Shown piece after piece: positions 1 to 8,550 of a stretch of 23,948 bases of DNA (position 1 is the stretch's first letter; every line of letters begins with the position of its first letter). The notes beneath the pieces are model-generated. The model saw only the letters and a list, made by a program, of their open reading frames with translations, had not been told where the DNA came from and ran no database searches. The position numbers and the translations under genes are program-made. This DNA is from Planctomycetota bacterium. Lineage in GTDB: Bacteria > Planctomycetota > Planctomycetia > Pirellulales > Pirellulaceae. The stretch lies in assembly GCA_024274855.1 (NCBI GenBank), contig JAJSAJ010000853.1, positions 1 to 23,948 on the forward strand, in the 5' to 3' direction.

Positions 1-1236
1 CCGGTCGGCAACGTGCTCGCGAAGATCAATCGTATCAACATATTCCATGGCGATGAACAGTTGGTGATTTGCGATCCCCACTTCATGAAACTTGACGATT
101 CGTTTGTGCTCCAACTGGCTCAATACACTGGCCTCTCGGAGAAACAACTGCAAAGCCTTCTCGCCATCTTGCTGCTTGGGCGTAATGATCTTCAATGCGA
201 TGTGTTCGCCCGTCCCTTTTCGGAACGCCTCGAAGACGGCACCCATCCCGCCACGACCAATCTCCCGTACCGTTTCGAAGCCCGGCACCTCGCATATATT
301 CCACGGCTCAGAAGGCCGAGGTGGATTGGACCAGTAGCTTATCGAGGGGACTGGCCCCGATCCGATCGGCCCCAACGCATCACTTTCCACTGTCTGCTCG
401 GCGACAGCCCCTGTCGGCAAGGCAACTGGTGGATCGCAAGTGACTGTTCGAGCCAGATGAACAACTTGGATCGTCAGCTCGGTCGCCCCCACGGTCACAC
501 GATCACCGTCGTCCAGAAACGCTGTGCGTATTCTTTGACCGTTGACAAATGTCCCTGTGCGACTGCCAAGATCCTGGACAAAACACTCCGGTGGATTCAG
601 CTCCAACCGACAATGGTACTTACTGACACCCAGATCGTCTGGGAGAGCCAAGTGCGCATCAGCCGCTCGCCCCACCAGAATCGTTTTCGGTTCGTTAAAC
701 GCCGCGTGCTGCTCAGGATTCTGCCCACAACGAATTTGAACCTCGATGCGGCTGTCATTCGGTAACGCCAGAACGGTATCGGTTTGAGCTAATTCATCTC
801 GCAGCACGTCAGATTGTCCGGCGAATCGAATCAAGTACTCGTCATGTGCCGGTCGATCACCCCAAGTGTGACGTGCGAGATACTCGACAGCAATCAGATC
901 AACCGGGAGCTCATCAAGCGTTCCGAGCTCGACAAATCGACACACATAATGGTCCAGCAAAGGTCGTTGTGGAATTGGCTTTTGGGCTGCCTGAGCCTCA
1001 TCCGCCTGATGCTCGGCCACCACGGCATCGGGACCAGCAGCTTCCCCAGAGTCGAACCACGCGGTGCGCCATCGGTATTCCATATCCGTCGAGATCAGTT
1101 CGACCAGCAACCGCTGTCGCATCGGGTTATCTCGAAGCCCCGTCTGCTCGACAAACTGATCGACCGAAGGCGTGTGCCCCATTTTCCACGCCACCGCGAA
1201 CCGCTTGCGCTGAGCTCTTATCTTTTCGTCACTCAT
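1..1236 (-). CDS. FHA-domain Ser/Thr protein kinase, 3' part outside window
   Basis: 412 codons are visible, starting at ATG 1236 and running off the left edge without a stop. Residues about 80-150 resemble the N-terminal region of planctomycete kinases (an E-Y-x-x-R-x-x-W-G-D-R-P-type segment). An FHA phosphothreonine-binding domain spans about residues 180-250, with G189-R190, S205, H208 and the N232-G turn. The kinase domain begins near residue 320: glycine loop IGRGGMG at 326-332, ATP-binding Lys349 in ALKII, helix-C Glu368, and a hinge MEYVD at 397. The catalytic HRD loop lies beyond the window, so activity cannot be judged. It follows the zinc-finger kinase and the ECF sigma factor on the same strand, 529 bp after the former, suggesting a shared signalling locus. 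The FHA domain suggests binding to phosphorylated partners, possibly the neighbouring kinase (inference). Confidence 0.88.
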   Translation of the reverse strand, partial: MSDEKIRAQRKRFAVAWKMGHTPSVDQFVEQTGLRDNPMRQRLLVELISTDMEYRWRTAWFDSGEAAGPDAVVAEHQADEAQAAQKPIPQRPLLDHYVCRFVELGTLDELPVDLIAVEYLARHTWGDRPAHDEYLIRFAGQSDVLRDELAQTDTVLALPNDSRIEVQIRCGQNPEQHAAFNEPKTILVGRAADAHLALPDDLGVSKYHCRLELNPPECFVQDLGSRTGTFVNGQRIRTAFLDDGDRVTVGATELTIQVVHLARTVTCDPPVALPTGAVAEQTVESDALGPIGSGPVPSISYWSNPPRPSEPWNICEVPGFETVREIGRGGMGAVFEAFRKGTGEHIALKIITPKQQDGEKALQLFLREASVLSQLEHKRIVKFHEVGIANHQLFIAMEYVDTIDLREHVADR

Positions 1237-1765
1237 TTGGCCGACTCCTGACAACCGGCTGTACCAGTCATGCAAACCCGCCTCTTTACAGTATTCCCCT
1301 TGTCCAAGGCCGTTCGCATCACGGTACACTCCCCAGACGCCTGCTGTTCCGACCTCTTTGGCACGCTGATCCATCTTATCGCGGGCGCAGTGAATTGGGT
1401 AGATACGCTGCCGGGCCGACGGGCCGACGGGCGGGCAGGCAGGCGGAATCACCTCTTGCCGTTGCGAGTCAAAGCTTACAGACACCAGCTACCAGCACGT
1501 TCCCTCATCCCGGTAACCGTTCACGGCGAGAGTGCGTGGAGCGGCATTTGTCATTTGTCAGTGGAAAGAGTGTGATCCCGCTGCGCTGCCTCTCTCGATG
1601 ATAAATGAGTAATGTCAAATGACTAAGGATAAATCGGGCGTGTGGGAAACGGGGAAAAACGCCGGTGCTAACGCGATCGCAGATGAAAACCCCGTGAACG
1701 ACCACTCATCCCGTTTCCATCGGGCCAGTCCCGGTGGGATACCAACTAGCCAGCTACAAGTTGCG
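1237..1765. other. Intergenic gap between two kinase genes
   Basis: No credible gene was found in these 529 bp on either strand. Contents: a GC-rich short tandem stretch at about 1410-1445 (GGGCCGAC twice, then GGCAGGC units); two AT-rich CATTTGTCATT-like segments in roughly inverted arrangement at about 1546-1562 and 1600-1626; and, at the right edge, a segment shared with 7093-7124. It presumably also holds the promoter of the FHA-kinase if that gene is not co-transcribed with the upstream kinase. No clear promoter was recognised. Confidence 0.5.
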
Positions 1766-1769
1766 CTAT
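1741..1769 (-). repeat. Short dispersed repeat, copy 1 (shared with 7093-7124)
   Basis: On the minus strand this reads ATAGCGC, a 5-nt spacer, then GTAGCTGGCTAGTTGGT. The same two blocks, with an 8-nt spacer, occur on the plus strand at 7093-7124. The 17-nt block is identical and looser similarity continues (GGGAC, GGCC and TGGAA blocks). The TAG stop of the kinase gene (1766-1768) lies inside the ATAGCGC block. It is probably a fragment of a dispersed repeat family. Confidence 0.5.
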
Positions 1770-4159
1770 TGCGGCTCGCCATTCAAGCCTACGGATTTGG
1801 GTGCTCTGGCCGCCAGTACTTTAACGTCAGGCTCGACCAGTCGGCGGCGGCAGTATAGGCGCACATCATCCAGCAGACCGTCAAAATGGTCCCTGACTCC
1901 CCGACCGGTGTTGATGGCACCGATACAAAGCGGGAACTCGAATCGCGTGAACCGATGGGGGGCGCCCTTGGGTCCTTCGTCAGAGTGAATAACACGCTGC
2001 TCGACGCCGTCAATAAAGATCTGAAGGATCTGCCCCGTAAAGTTCCACCCAACCGCTACATGGTGCCAGCGACCGTCACAGAGGTCCGTATTCCGCTGCG
2101 GGAACCGAATATACTGACGTACTTCGGAATCCCGAACATGAGCAATGAGATCTCCCGCGCTTCGCCGCGTTGCTCCTGGCCTGTCCGGGCGCCCATCGAT
2201 GTCAATGCGTAATAAAGTGGCATCATCCGAGTTTTCCGATCCCAACAGGCACATCCGCTTCGTCTTATTTGTCGTCTTGATCCAGGCGGCAAAGCCGAGT
2301 TCAAGAACCCATAGATCCGAAAACTTGTTCGTGATTACATAATCGTCCTCGCCATCGAATCGCAGAGACCACGGATCGGCCAAATACTTGCTGGGGGGCA
2401 CATCGTGAGACCAGACAGTCTTAAGATCCATGTTCATCAGCGTGCCATCATCCGGAAAATCAACCGAGTCCTTGACATCGGCACCGCTACCCTCATCGAA
2501 TGCCCAGTGGGCAACCAAGCCCGTTGCAAGATTGGTCGGCATCGGAATCATCTCGGAAGACTGCACGGAATCGGTCTTGGATTTCACGCGTGCTACCGTT
2601 TTGTCACGCGCACTAATCGGACGGTCTGTTCCGGCGTTCGTTTGAGGTACCCGAGCAAGTGTCTTGCCGTGCTTTTCGATTGTCACGGTGCTGTCGCGTG
2701 GCACCTTAACCACGGTTTCCTGGCCGTTCTTGTTCTTGATTCGAACGACCAGCTGAAAAGCCAACACAATACAAACAAACAGCAACGCGCCCTGGGCGAT
2801 GACCCACGGTTTCCGGCGAATTGCGGCAAGACGCGAACGTAGACTCAAACGCTGTGGCTCTGGGGCACGATTTTGCCTGGTGTCGACCAAAGCAGACGCT
2901 CTGGTTTTCACCGTGCTGCTGGTCGGAGCGGTTGGTGGCAAATCTGCCGGGCTCTGCTGATATCGAGCAAACAACGCAGCAAGACCAGCCGTCCGGCATC
3001 TGTCTTCGGTTTCAAGAGGCAGATTGTTGATCGCACTCGCGACTTCATCAGGTGTGGCGGGACGGTCCGCCGGATTTTTTGCAAGCATATTGTCAAGCAA
3101 AACAACCAGCGAGTCAGGCACATTGTCCCGACAATCGCGAATCGGCGGCACCGCCTTCTGGATGTGGCCGACCATCTTGGCCATTCGGCTTTGGAACTCG
3201 GGACCACTAAACGGCGCGTGACCGGCCAGCAGTTTGTAGAGCACACAGCCAAGACTATAGATGTCGGAATGGATGTCGGCCGTGTGGCTATCAAGGCACT
3301 GCTCGGGAGCCATGTAATCGGCGGTACCCATCGTCTGACCGGTCGCGGTCATCGCGATACTCGCCTCAGCATCATCGGCTGTGCCTCCGCGCAGCAGCGC
3401 CAGGCCGAGATCCAACACTTTGACTTGCCCATCGGGCGTCAGCATCACATTCGACGGCTTAATATCACGGTGGACTAGACCTTGTTCATGAGCGGCCTGC
3501 AGTCCAAGGGCGATTTGCCGAACAATCTCACACGCATCGGCGATCGCTAACGCTCCACAACGACGTATCAGTTTCGACAGGTCGACTCCCTCGACAAACT
3601 CCATGATCAGGATCGGACTTCCCTGGATTTCACGCGCGTCGTAGGCCTGCACGACATTCGGATGTTGCACCCGACCGACAGCCTCCATTTCACGCTCAAA
3701 TCTGGCAACTGCATATCCGTCATCGCGGGCGTTAATCGGCAACACCTTTATCGCCACCATGCGTTTGAGCCGCGTGTGGCGAGCCTTGTAAACGGCCCCC
3801 ATGCCCCCTCTCCCTAACTCCCCCAGAAGTTCGTAGTCGTCCAGTTCGGAAAACAGAGACAGCTCGGCAGCAGCAGCCGAACCGTGCGACCGATCTCTGC
3901 TCTCCGCCTCGTCGAAAATCGCCTCGGCACGGACTAACGCCTTCCGGAACTGCCGTTCTCCAAGAAACTGGTCCGCGACAACCGGAGAACGGATTTGGGC
4001 AACAAGGACATCATCCGACGTATCGATCTCCTGCAGTGCTGCCTGGCAAGCCGGACAGGATCCGATATGGTCGGCCACACCACGCGCGGCATCTTCGGAG
4101 AGTGCACCGACGGAGTACGCATGAAGATCTGTGCGACTCGGGCAATTCATGATAGCCAT
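1766..4159 (-). CDS. Ser/Thr protein kinase with N-terminal anti-sigma-type zinc finger and C-terminal LamG domain
   Basis: 797 aa. An anti-sigma-type zinc finger (H31, C35, C38; HxxxCxxC) is followed by a Hanks-type kinase: GRGGMG loop 116-121, Lys138 (VAIK), HRDIKPSN with catalytic Asp232, DLG at 250-252 (in place of DFG), APE at 284-286. A proline-rich linker leads to one transmembrane helix at about 452-472. The next segment (IKNKNGQETVV-like) is common in planctomycete kinases, and a LamG/concanavalin-like domain covers about 547-775. Predicted topology is a cytoplasmic kinase with an extracytoplasmic LamG sensor. The ECF sigma factor lies directly upstream on the same strand, so the zinc finger may hold or modulate that sigma factor (inference from family knowledge). 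The start has AAGG about 9 nt upstream; ATG 4150 is an alternative. The stop TAG lies within a short repeat. Confidence 0.93.
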   Translation of the reverse strand: MAIMNCPSRTDLHAYSVGALSEDAARGVADHIGSCPACQAALQEIDTSDDVLVAQIRSPVVADQFLGERQFRKALVRAEAIFDEAESRDRSHGSAAAAELSLFSELDDYELLGELGRGGMGAVYKARHTRLKRMVAIKVLPINARDDGYAVARFEREMEAVGRVQHPNVVQAYDAREIQGSPILIMEFVEGVDLSKLIRRCGALAIADACEIVRQIALGLQAAHEQGLVHRDIKPSNVMLTPDGQVKVLDLGLALLRGGTADDAEASIAMTATGQTMGTADYMAPEQCLDSHTADIHSDIYSLGCVLYKLLAGHAPFSGPEFQSRMAKMVGHIQKAVPPIRDCRDNVPDSLVVLLDNMLAKNPADRPATPDEVASAINNLPLETEDRCRTAGLAALFARYQQSPADLPPTAPTSSTVKTRASALVDTRQNRAPEPQRLSLRSRLAAIRRKPWVIAQGALLFVCIVLAFQLVVRIKNKNGQETVVKVPRDSTVTIEKHGKTLARVPQTNAGTDRPISARDKTVARVKSKTDSVQSSEMIPMPTNLATGLVAHWAFDEGSGADVKDSVDFPDDGTLMNMDLKTVWSHDVPPSKYLADPWSLRFDGEDDYVITNKFSDLWVLELGFAAWIKTTNKTKRMCLLGSENSDDATLLRIDIDGRPDRPGATRRSAGDLIAHVRDSEVRQYIRFPQRNTDLCDGRWHHVAVGWNFTGQILQIFIDGVEQRVIHSDEGPKGAPHRFTRFEFPLCIGAINTGRGVRDHFDGLLDDVRLYCRRRLVEPDVKVLAARAPKSVGLNGEPQ

Positions 4160-4530
4160 GCTTTAAACCTTCGCAATCATTCTTGGCCTTGTAGCTGCGT
4201 TTCGCATACCCCCGCGACTCGATGTCCCATCCGCGAGTTGCCCCCCGACTGGAAGAAGGCCGATAGAAGGCCCCGCGGCCGCTCAATAGATAGAACGCAG
4301 GCATTCAATTCGACGTGTAACACACTCCTTATCAACGTCCGTCAAAGCCCAAGAGCCATTCCGACACAGATCCAAGGCAATCGGCTTAGGATTCGCCAAT
4401 CAATAACTGTCGCACTTTCCGCGTACAGACCCCCATGGGCTCGTCCCATGGGTGAATCAGTCTCGCAGCTAAGGAAGATCGTCGCACGAATGCCCCCCAG
4501 TAAACGCGACAACAATTGATCTGCCGGTCC
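4160..4530. other. Intergenic region between sigma factor and kinase genes
   Basis: 371 bp without a gene. The right part (from 4386) is a foldback repeat element. The left part (4160-4385) would hold the kinase gene's own promoter and leader; no convincing -35/-10 pair was picked out. Confidence 0.5.
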
Positions 4531-4533
4531 TTA
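4386..4533 (+). repeat. Foldback/MITE-like element, copy 1 (148 bp)
   Basis: It begins TTAGGA and ends TCCTTA. The terminal arms (4389-4413 and 4506-4530) are imperfect inverted repeats matching at about 17 of 25 positions. A central hairpin has two self-complementary CCCATGGG blocks separated by CTCGT. A second copy at 21722-21871 lies in the same orientation with about 10 substitutions and two 1-nt insertions. TTA flanks or forms both ends in both copies, compatible with a 3-bp target duplication or with TTA being part of the element. Its right TTA is the complement of the sigma factor's TAA stop. No transposase is encoded, so it would be non-autonomous if mobile. Confidence 0.85.
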
Positions 4534-5127
4534 TTCGCCCAACTGGTGCATCTCGCGACGGATCCGCCGCAACACTCGATATTTCGCCTCATACACGGCG
4601 CGGACATGCATATCCAGATCCGCCGCAATATCGGCGGCCTGATGCTCCTCAACCGTCAACCTCCAGAACGCTTCCCAAGTGCGAACTTCAACTTGCGTGC
4701 GAACCAACTCGAGTACTCGATGCAGCAAAGCGTTTTTCTCACCCGTATGAGCACTCTTCGCCAATAAAGTTGACGATAGGTCGGGAATCGCTGCCAATTG
4801 ACGCTGCATCTCCGTTCCGCCCCGAGCTTGTGGACGCCCTTGCCGCCTTCGATAGTGATCGCGAATTTTGTTCCGAGTGATGGTAACTAGCCACGCTCGG
4901 AAACTACCTTTACCTCGCGCTCGGCGGTAGTCGCTCACATGCCTCGCGACCGCGCTGAATACTTCCTGAGCGACATCCGCCGCATCTTCCGCTTGCATGT
5001 CACACTGCCGGCACCACTTGTAAACCAAAGGACAATACAATTGGACCAGCCGGCGCCACGCATCGGAGTCCCCAGCCTTTACTTGATCGAGCAGCGTTGT
5101 GGAGGTCGATTCGCTGGCCTTGGACAT
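4531..5127 (-). CDS. RNA polymerase ECF-type sigma factor
   Basis: 198 aa, a normal length for an ECF sigma factor. Region 2 covers about residues 25-95: YCPLVYKWCR, the acidic DAADVAQEVF core-binding helix, then FRAWLVTITRNKIRDHYRR, the -10 recognition part. A basic, variable linker precedes region 4 at about 140-192, which ends in the helix-turn-helix DMHVRAVYEAKYRVLRRIR. The sequence resembles the planctomycete ECF groups known to be linked to Ser/Thr kinases. A strong ribosome site (GGGAGG, about 7 nt before ATG 5127) supports the start. The next gene downstream is the zinc-finger kinase, a plausible regulator of this sigma factor. The TAA stop is contributed by the edge of a repeat element. 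Confidence 0.95.
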   Translation of the reverse strand: MSKASESTSTTLLDQVKAGDSDAWRRLVQLYCPLVYKWCRQCDMQAEDAADVAQEVFSAVARHVSDYRRARGKGSFRAWLVTITRNKIRDHYRRRQGRPQARGGTEMQRQLAAIPDLSSTLLAKSAHTGEKNALLHRVLELVRTQVEVRTWEAFWRLTVEEHQAADIAADLDMHVRAVYEAKYRVLRRIRREMHQLGE

Positions 5128-5470
5128 TCGATTGCCTCCCGGCTTTCATCATGCGAAATGCTGTAGAGGGGAGTGCCGATACCCCCTTGGATCTGACGGC
5201 GGGAGAGACTGTCACACCGGAACTAGCCTATCACCGTTTCACGACGAGATCAACCTGCAACTGCGGCAGGCAAAGTGCAGCGGGGGATGGGCTTGCCGAC
5301 CAACTCCGAGCCACCGCTCGCTCTTCCCTTGGCCCGCTCTAATTCGTCGTTGGACCGGTCGCTGGACCGTTAGCAACAACTTAACGACCATGGAAACTGG
5401 TGGCACCAAAAAACACGCAGTCCAAGAACGTTGGCCGTTCCAGGATCAGAGAAGGAACGACGCATCTGAG
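5128..5470. other. Intergenic region upstream of the ECF sigma gene
   Basis: 343 bp between the sigma factor start and the end of the flavin transferase gene. No gene was found. It should contain the promoter of the sigma/kinase block, and if the sigma factor is autoregulated its own recognition site would be here. No motif could be identified by eye. Confidence 0.45.
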
Positions 5471-6505
5471 TCACACAGACTTCATTGGGAACCCCGGGGT
5501 GGCCAGCGTACGGCCGCTCTTGAGTACAAAAAACGCATCCGCGTTTTGCGTCCTCGCAAGTAACGCTCGCCCACGCGCCACTCCCCAAACAGCAATCGCC
5601 GTGGAGAGTGAGTCGGCAAGGACCCCGGAAGGTGCGAGGACCGAGACGCTGGCGACTTCGGTTGGCGACCGGCCCGTTTGAGGATCGAACAAGTGGTTCG
5701 ACGCATAATCCTTGGAAAAGGTCGTGGCATAGTCGCCTGAGGTTGCAAGACAGCGTCCATCAAGCGCACAGACAGCCGCATAGGCGTCTTCATGTCGCGG
5801 ATGCTGGATCCCGACTCTCCACGGCGAGCCATCGGCTCGCATGCCGGATGCGCCAATTTCACCCGTGTCAATCATGGCGGAATGTACGTGATTTGCGACA
5901 AGCACCTTAGCCGCACAGTCCAAAGCATAGCCTTGCGCAATTCCGTTCAACGTAACCAGAGTTCCGGACCCGTTGAACCGAATACCGTCTTCGCGAATCT
6001 GAACACGTCGATAGTTAATCGTGGCTCGTGCAGCCCGAATCGCATCAGCACTCGGCACCGATCCTGCCTGCTGTGCCTCGCGGAACAGCAACCACAGCGG
6101 CTGAACCGTAATGTCGAACGCTCCGTCTGATGATCGCGAAGTCTTTTCAGCAATCCGCAAGATTTCAACGAGCCTTGCGTCCGGCTGCGTCAATCGCCCG
6201 TCGCGATTCAATTGCGAAAGCTGGCTGTCCGGGCGATAGAGGCTCATCACAGTCTCGATGCGTTCGATCGCATCGAACGCGGCATCGATCGCTTCGATTG
6301 CCACCTTCTTGTCCGCATGAACGGCTGTGATTGCAATATGCGAACCGAGTGCCGTCGATGACTTCTTCACCGTTTGTAACCGAGCCGGATCCGCCGATTT
6401 CAGTCGCGGTTCGTCCCCATCGCTCAATCTAGCGAGCTTATTGCCGAAGAGCCAGCCACCACCGCCCACAAGTGTCCAAAGAAAACGGCGCCGGTTCTGT
6501 TCCAT
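5471..6505 (-). CDS. apbE: FAD:protein FMN transferase (ApbE family)
   Basis: 344 aa. The family attaches FMN from FAD to Ser/Thr residues of membrane or extracytoplasmic proteins, using Mg2+. Family features: MSLYRPDSQLSQLNRDG, NGIAQGYALD, IDTGEIGASG (FAD-binding glycine-rich part), SGDYATTF followed by HLFDPQTGRSP, and the metal-site motif ADSLSTAIAVWG near the C-terminus. The N-terminus has RRRFLW followed by a hydrophobic stretch, resembling a Tat-type export signal or anchor. ATG 6505 was chosen because GGAGAG lies just upstream and the export signal begins there; an in-frame start at 6598 would add 31 unconvincing residues. No flavoprotein partner (such as Nqr/Rnf subunits) is encoded here, so the target is unknown. 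Confidence 0.9.
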   Translation of the reverse strand: MEQNRRRFLWTLVGGGGWLFGNKLARLSDGDEPRLKSADPARLQTVKKSSTALGSHIAITAVHADKKVAIEAIDAAFDAIERIETVMSLYRPDSQLSQLNRDGRLTQPDARLVEILRIAEKTSRSSDGAFDITVQPLWLLFREAQQAGSVPSADAIRAARATINYRRVQIREDGIRFNGSGTLVTLNGIAQGYALDCAAKVLVANHVHSAMIDTGEIGASGMRADGSPWRVGIQHPRHEDAYAAVCALDGRCLATSGDYATTFSKDYASNHLFDPQTGRSPTEVASVSVLAPSGVLADSLSTAIAVWGVARGRALLARTQNADAFFVLKSGRTLATPGFPMKSV

Positions 6506-7453
6506 TTCTCTCCAACTCCTCGCACACCCACTGCCCGAACGATCACTCCACTTGGAAAGCTCGTACAATCGAGAAGCCACCCATTCGGGCGATTCCAAGC
6601 ACGTGCCATGCTATCTCTTCAAAAGACGGTCGTCAAGCGCAAGCAACGCGTCGAGAATGCGGCAAGAAGCCAAAGGTCGAATCTGACATTGGGTGACCGA
6701 CGGTGTTTATTGTCTTCAGCCTGCCTAGCACCCGCACTTCGGACACTGCATTGTCAGTCACTTGACGTGAATGACATCCCATATTGTTTTGCCCAACCAC
6801 TTGTTCGCATTCTTGCGACCATGACCGGAATGCTCCACATCACCGAGTTGCCGCCCGTGAGGTTGATTTCAGATTCGGCCGGCAGACAACTCCCGTACGT
6901 TTTTCTATTCAAGTAAGTCGCTATGTTATTGGCTTATGCGGATTCCAACCGTTAGGGCTACTCACGGCAGGCAGTCCGTTTACCGGTTTCTGGCGGCACA
7001 GAGCAAGCTTTGCCGCTGACGGGAAGTTCGGCTCGCTGGAAACGCGACAGTGGTGCGAGGTTGTGCTAGTCGGATGGCGTGATTGTCAAGTCATAGCGCG
7101 TGCCTTGGTAGCTGGCTAGTTGGTGGCACCACTGGGACAGGGCCGGTGGAAGCCCTGTCAGGGGCCGCGTGTGGTGGTGCTGTTAGCCGCTTCTTCGATG
7201 GGCTACAAGCACGTCGCACCTCCGGGGATCTTCGACGTGGTGGAAGTGTACGACGCTCTTTCAGGTCGTCGACGGCGGTAGGTGGAGACGTGCCATCCGG
7301 GAAAACAACAGACCACCCAGGCGATGGCCGACGCACTCGGCCATCGGCTGGGTAAGTGGCGAAAAGGATTGGATCACATTGCGTTTTGACGAAAAGGCAG
7401 GCCATAGGCATGAAGCTGAACAATCAGAATACGTCCAACGACGCTAGTCCCTG
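6506..7453. other. 948-bp gene-poor gap
   Basis: No convincing intact gene on either strand. The right part holds a repeat shared with the 3' end of the kinase gene, a GACAGGGC/GCCCTGTC hairpin (7136-7143 with 7152-7159), and a plus-strand frame at about 7120-7385 whose translation (for example GIFDVVEVYDALS near 7229-7267) looks protein-like but is broken by a TAG at about 7279. This might be a decayed gene; no family is recognised. The first 100 bp or so would contain the apbE promoter. Confidence 0.4.
7093..7124 (+). repeat. Short dispersed repeat, copy 2 (shared with 1741-1769)
   Basis: ATAGCGC at 7093-7099 and GTAGCTGGCTAGTTGGT at 7108-7124 match the complement of 1741-1769. It is followed at once by a perfect 8-bp stem, GACAGGGC/GCCCTGTC (7136-7159), in the part where similarity to copy 1 is looser. 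Confidence 0.5.
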
Positions 7454-8383
7454 CTATCCACTATCGGGCGCAGAGTTGGACAACGCATCGAACAAGCGTT
7501 CAAGCAGCCTGTCGATTTCCGTACGTGTTTCAGAATCCAGCTGCCAGCTGTTGGGCCGACGGCGCCGATCCGATCGAAACAGTCCTCGTTTGACCATGAT
7601 GTGTTTTTCGACTGTCAGGAACCCATCCAGACCCGCCTGCAATTGGATCGCCACGATCGCACGAATCGGAAAACACACGCGATAGACGGCCTCTTCGTCG
7701 CCCGCGATCAACGCCCGCCAGAGGGCCACAATCCCGTCGAGCAGATCCACTCCGGGCATCGTTCCGGAAATCCCACGCCGGTAGGCATCGACCAGCAGCA
7801 TCCCTCCCGAACCGTCGAAAATCCGCGCACGGTGACTCGTCGCATCACGCAACGCGGAAATATTCGGTCCAACGGGTGCTCCTTCGGGCTTAAACAGAAT
7901 CTTTTCCGGCCCAAATCTATCGAGAAGGTTTGCGTAGAAAGAAATCGGGATCGATCGTCCCACGTACGATGAAGCGTCCTGAATAATCAATGGCAGCGCA
8001 CCTTGTTCAGCCAACGTGCAGAAGTACTCCCAAAGCGCCTCTTCTGGAAGACCGGTCGTCACCGGTGGAATGGCCATGATCGCATCGCAGCCGGCTTCCT
8101 CCGCAACACGACTGAAGGCAAGTGCCTGCTTCGTGCTTTCAGCCCCGACACTGGCAACCACCACGCCACGTCCCGCGACCATCTCGACCATGTCACGGGC
8201 CAGCTCATTTCGTTCAGCAACCGTCAACCGCAGCACCTCCGAAACCATGGCCGAGCAGACTCCATCGGCACCGCACTGGAATACCCAATCGATTTCTCGC
8301 TGCAAGCTATCACGATCGATTTCATCGTTCTCGAGAAACGGCGTGTGTAGAATCGGTAACACACCTTGAATTACACGGGTCAT
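7454..8383 (-). CDS. Dihydrodipicolinate synthase/N-acetylneuraminate lyase family aldolase
   Basis: 309 aa from ATG 8383, placed 5 nt after AAGGAG; GTG 8389 and ATG 8386 are alternatives but sit too close to it. The protein is a class I aldolase TIM barrel of the DapA/NanA type: LPILHTPF near the N-terminus, GADGVCSAMVSE, the active-site region IIQDASSYVG with Tyr140, and the Schiff-base lysine in ILFKPEG (Lys165). True DapA normally has a YNxP motif, which is altered here, so lysine biosynthesis is less likely than a catabolic aldolase or dehydratase role. Some family members cleave 2-keto-3-deoxy sugar acids, including the L-rhamnonate-derived one; the rhamnosidase in the same run makes that attractive, but it is inference. 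It is the last gene of the long minus-strand run. Confidence 0.88.
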   Translation of the reverse strand: MTRVIQGVLPILHTPFLENDEIDRDSLQREIDWVFQCGADGVCSAMVSEVLRLTVAERNELARDMVEMVAGRGVVVASVGAESTKQALAFSRVAEEAGCDAIMAIPPVTTGLPEEALWEYFCTLAEQGALPLIIQDASSYVGRSIPISFYANLLDRFGPEKILFKPEGAPVGPNISALRDATSHRARIFDGSGGMLLVDAYRRGISGTMPGVDLLDGIVALWRALIAGDEEAVYRVCFPIRAIVAIQLQAGLDGFLTVEKHIMVKRGLFRSDRRRRPNSWQLDSETRTEIDRLLERLFDALSNSAPDSG

Positions 8384-8429
8384 CATCACTCCTTGTCAAG
8401 GAAACTTGCCCCTATGTTCCGAAATCGAA

Positions 8430-8518
8430 CGGGCGAGGCTCCCGCCGAGTCGCCAAAGTGAGCAATTGCGAGACACCCGCCGAACATTTCGGCTCAGCAG
8501 GAGCTGCACGCTCTCGGG
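8430..8518. repeat. GC-rich imperfect inverted repeat between genes
   Basis: The left arm 8430-8452 (GGGCGAGGCTCCCGCCGAG core) and right arm 8490-8518 (CGGCTCAGCAGGAGC core) are imperfect complements. Both resemble the inner arms of the element at 11962-12087. It lies between the ceramidase-like gene (ends 8551) and the aldolase gene (starts 8383), so it may form a transcript hairpin inside the operon. Probably a degenerate member of a dispersed repeat family. Confidence 0.6.
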
Positions 8519-8550
8519 CCAACAACCGTCATCCAATTCCGGGGCATGCT

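Noticed and set aside
13..765. A 250-codon plus-strand open frame at the left edge
   Set aside because: The opposite strand in exact codon register encodes an FHA domain and kinase glycine loop with clear motifs, so the plus-strand frame is a shadow.
2873..3478. A 201-codon plus-strand open frame
   Set aside because: It is antisense to the kinase domain of the zinc-finger kinase and shows no domain of its own.
4386..4652. Small minus-strand reading frames with similar peptides in the two foldback copies (also 21736-21942)
   Set aside because: The peptide likeness follows from the DNA repeat. The frames differ at the ends because of indels, run into neighbouring genes, and have no ribosome site.
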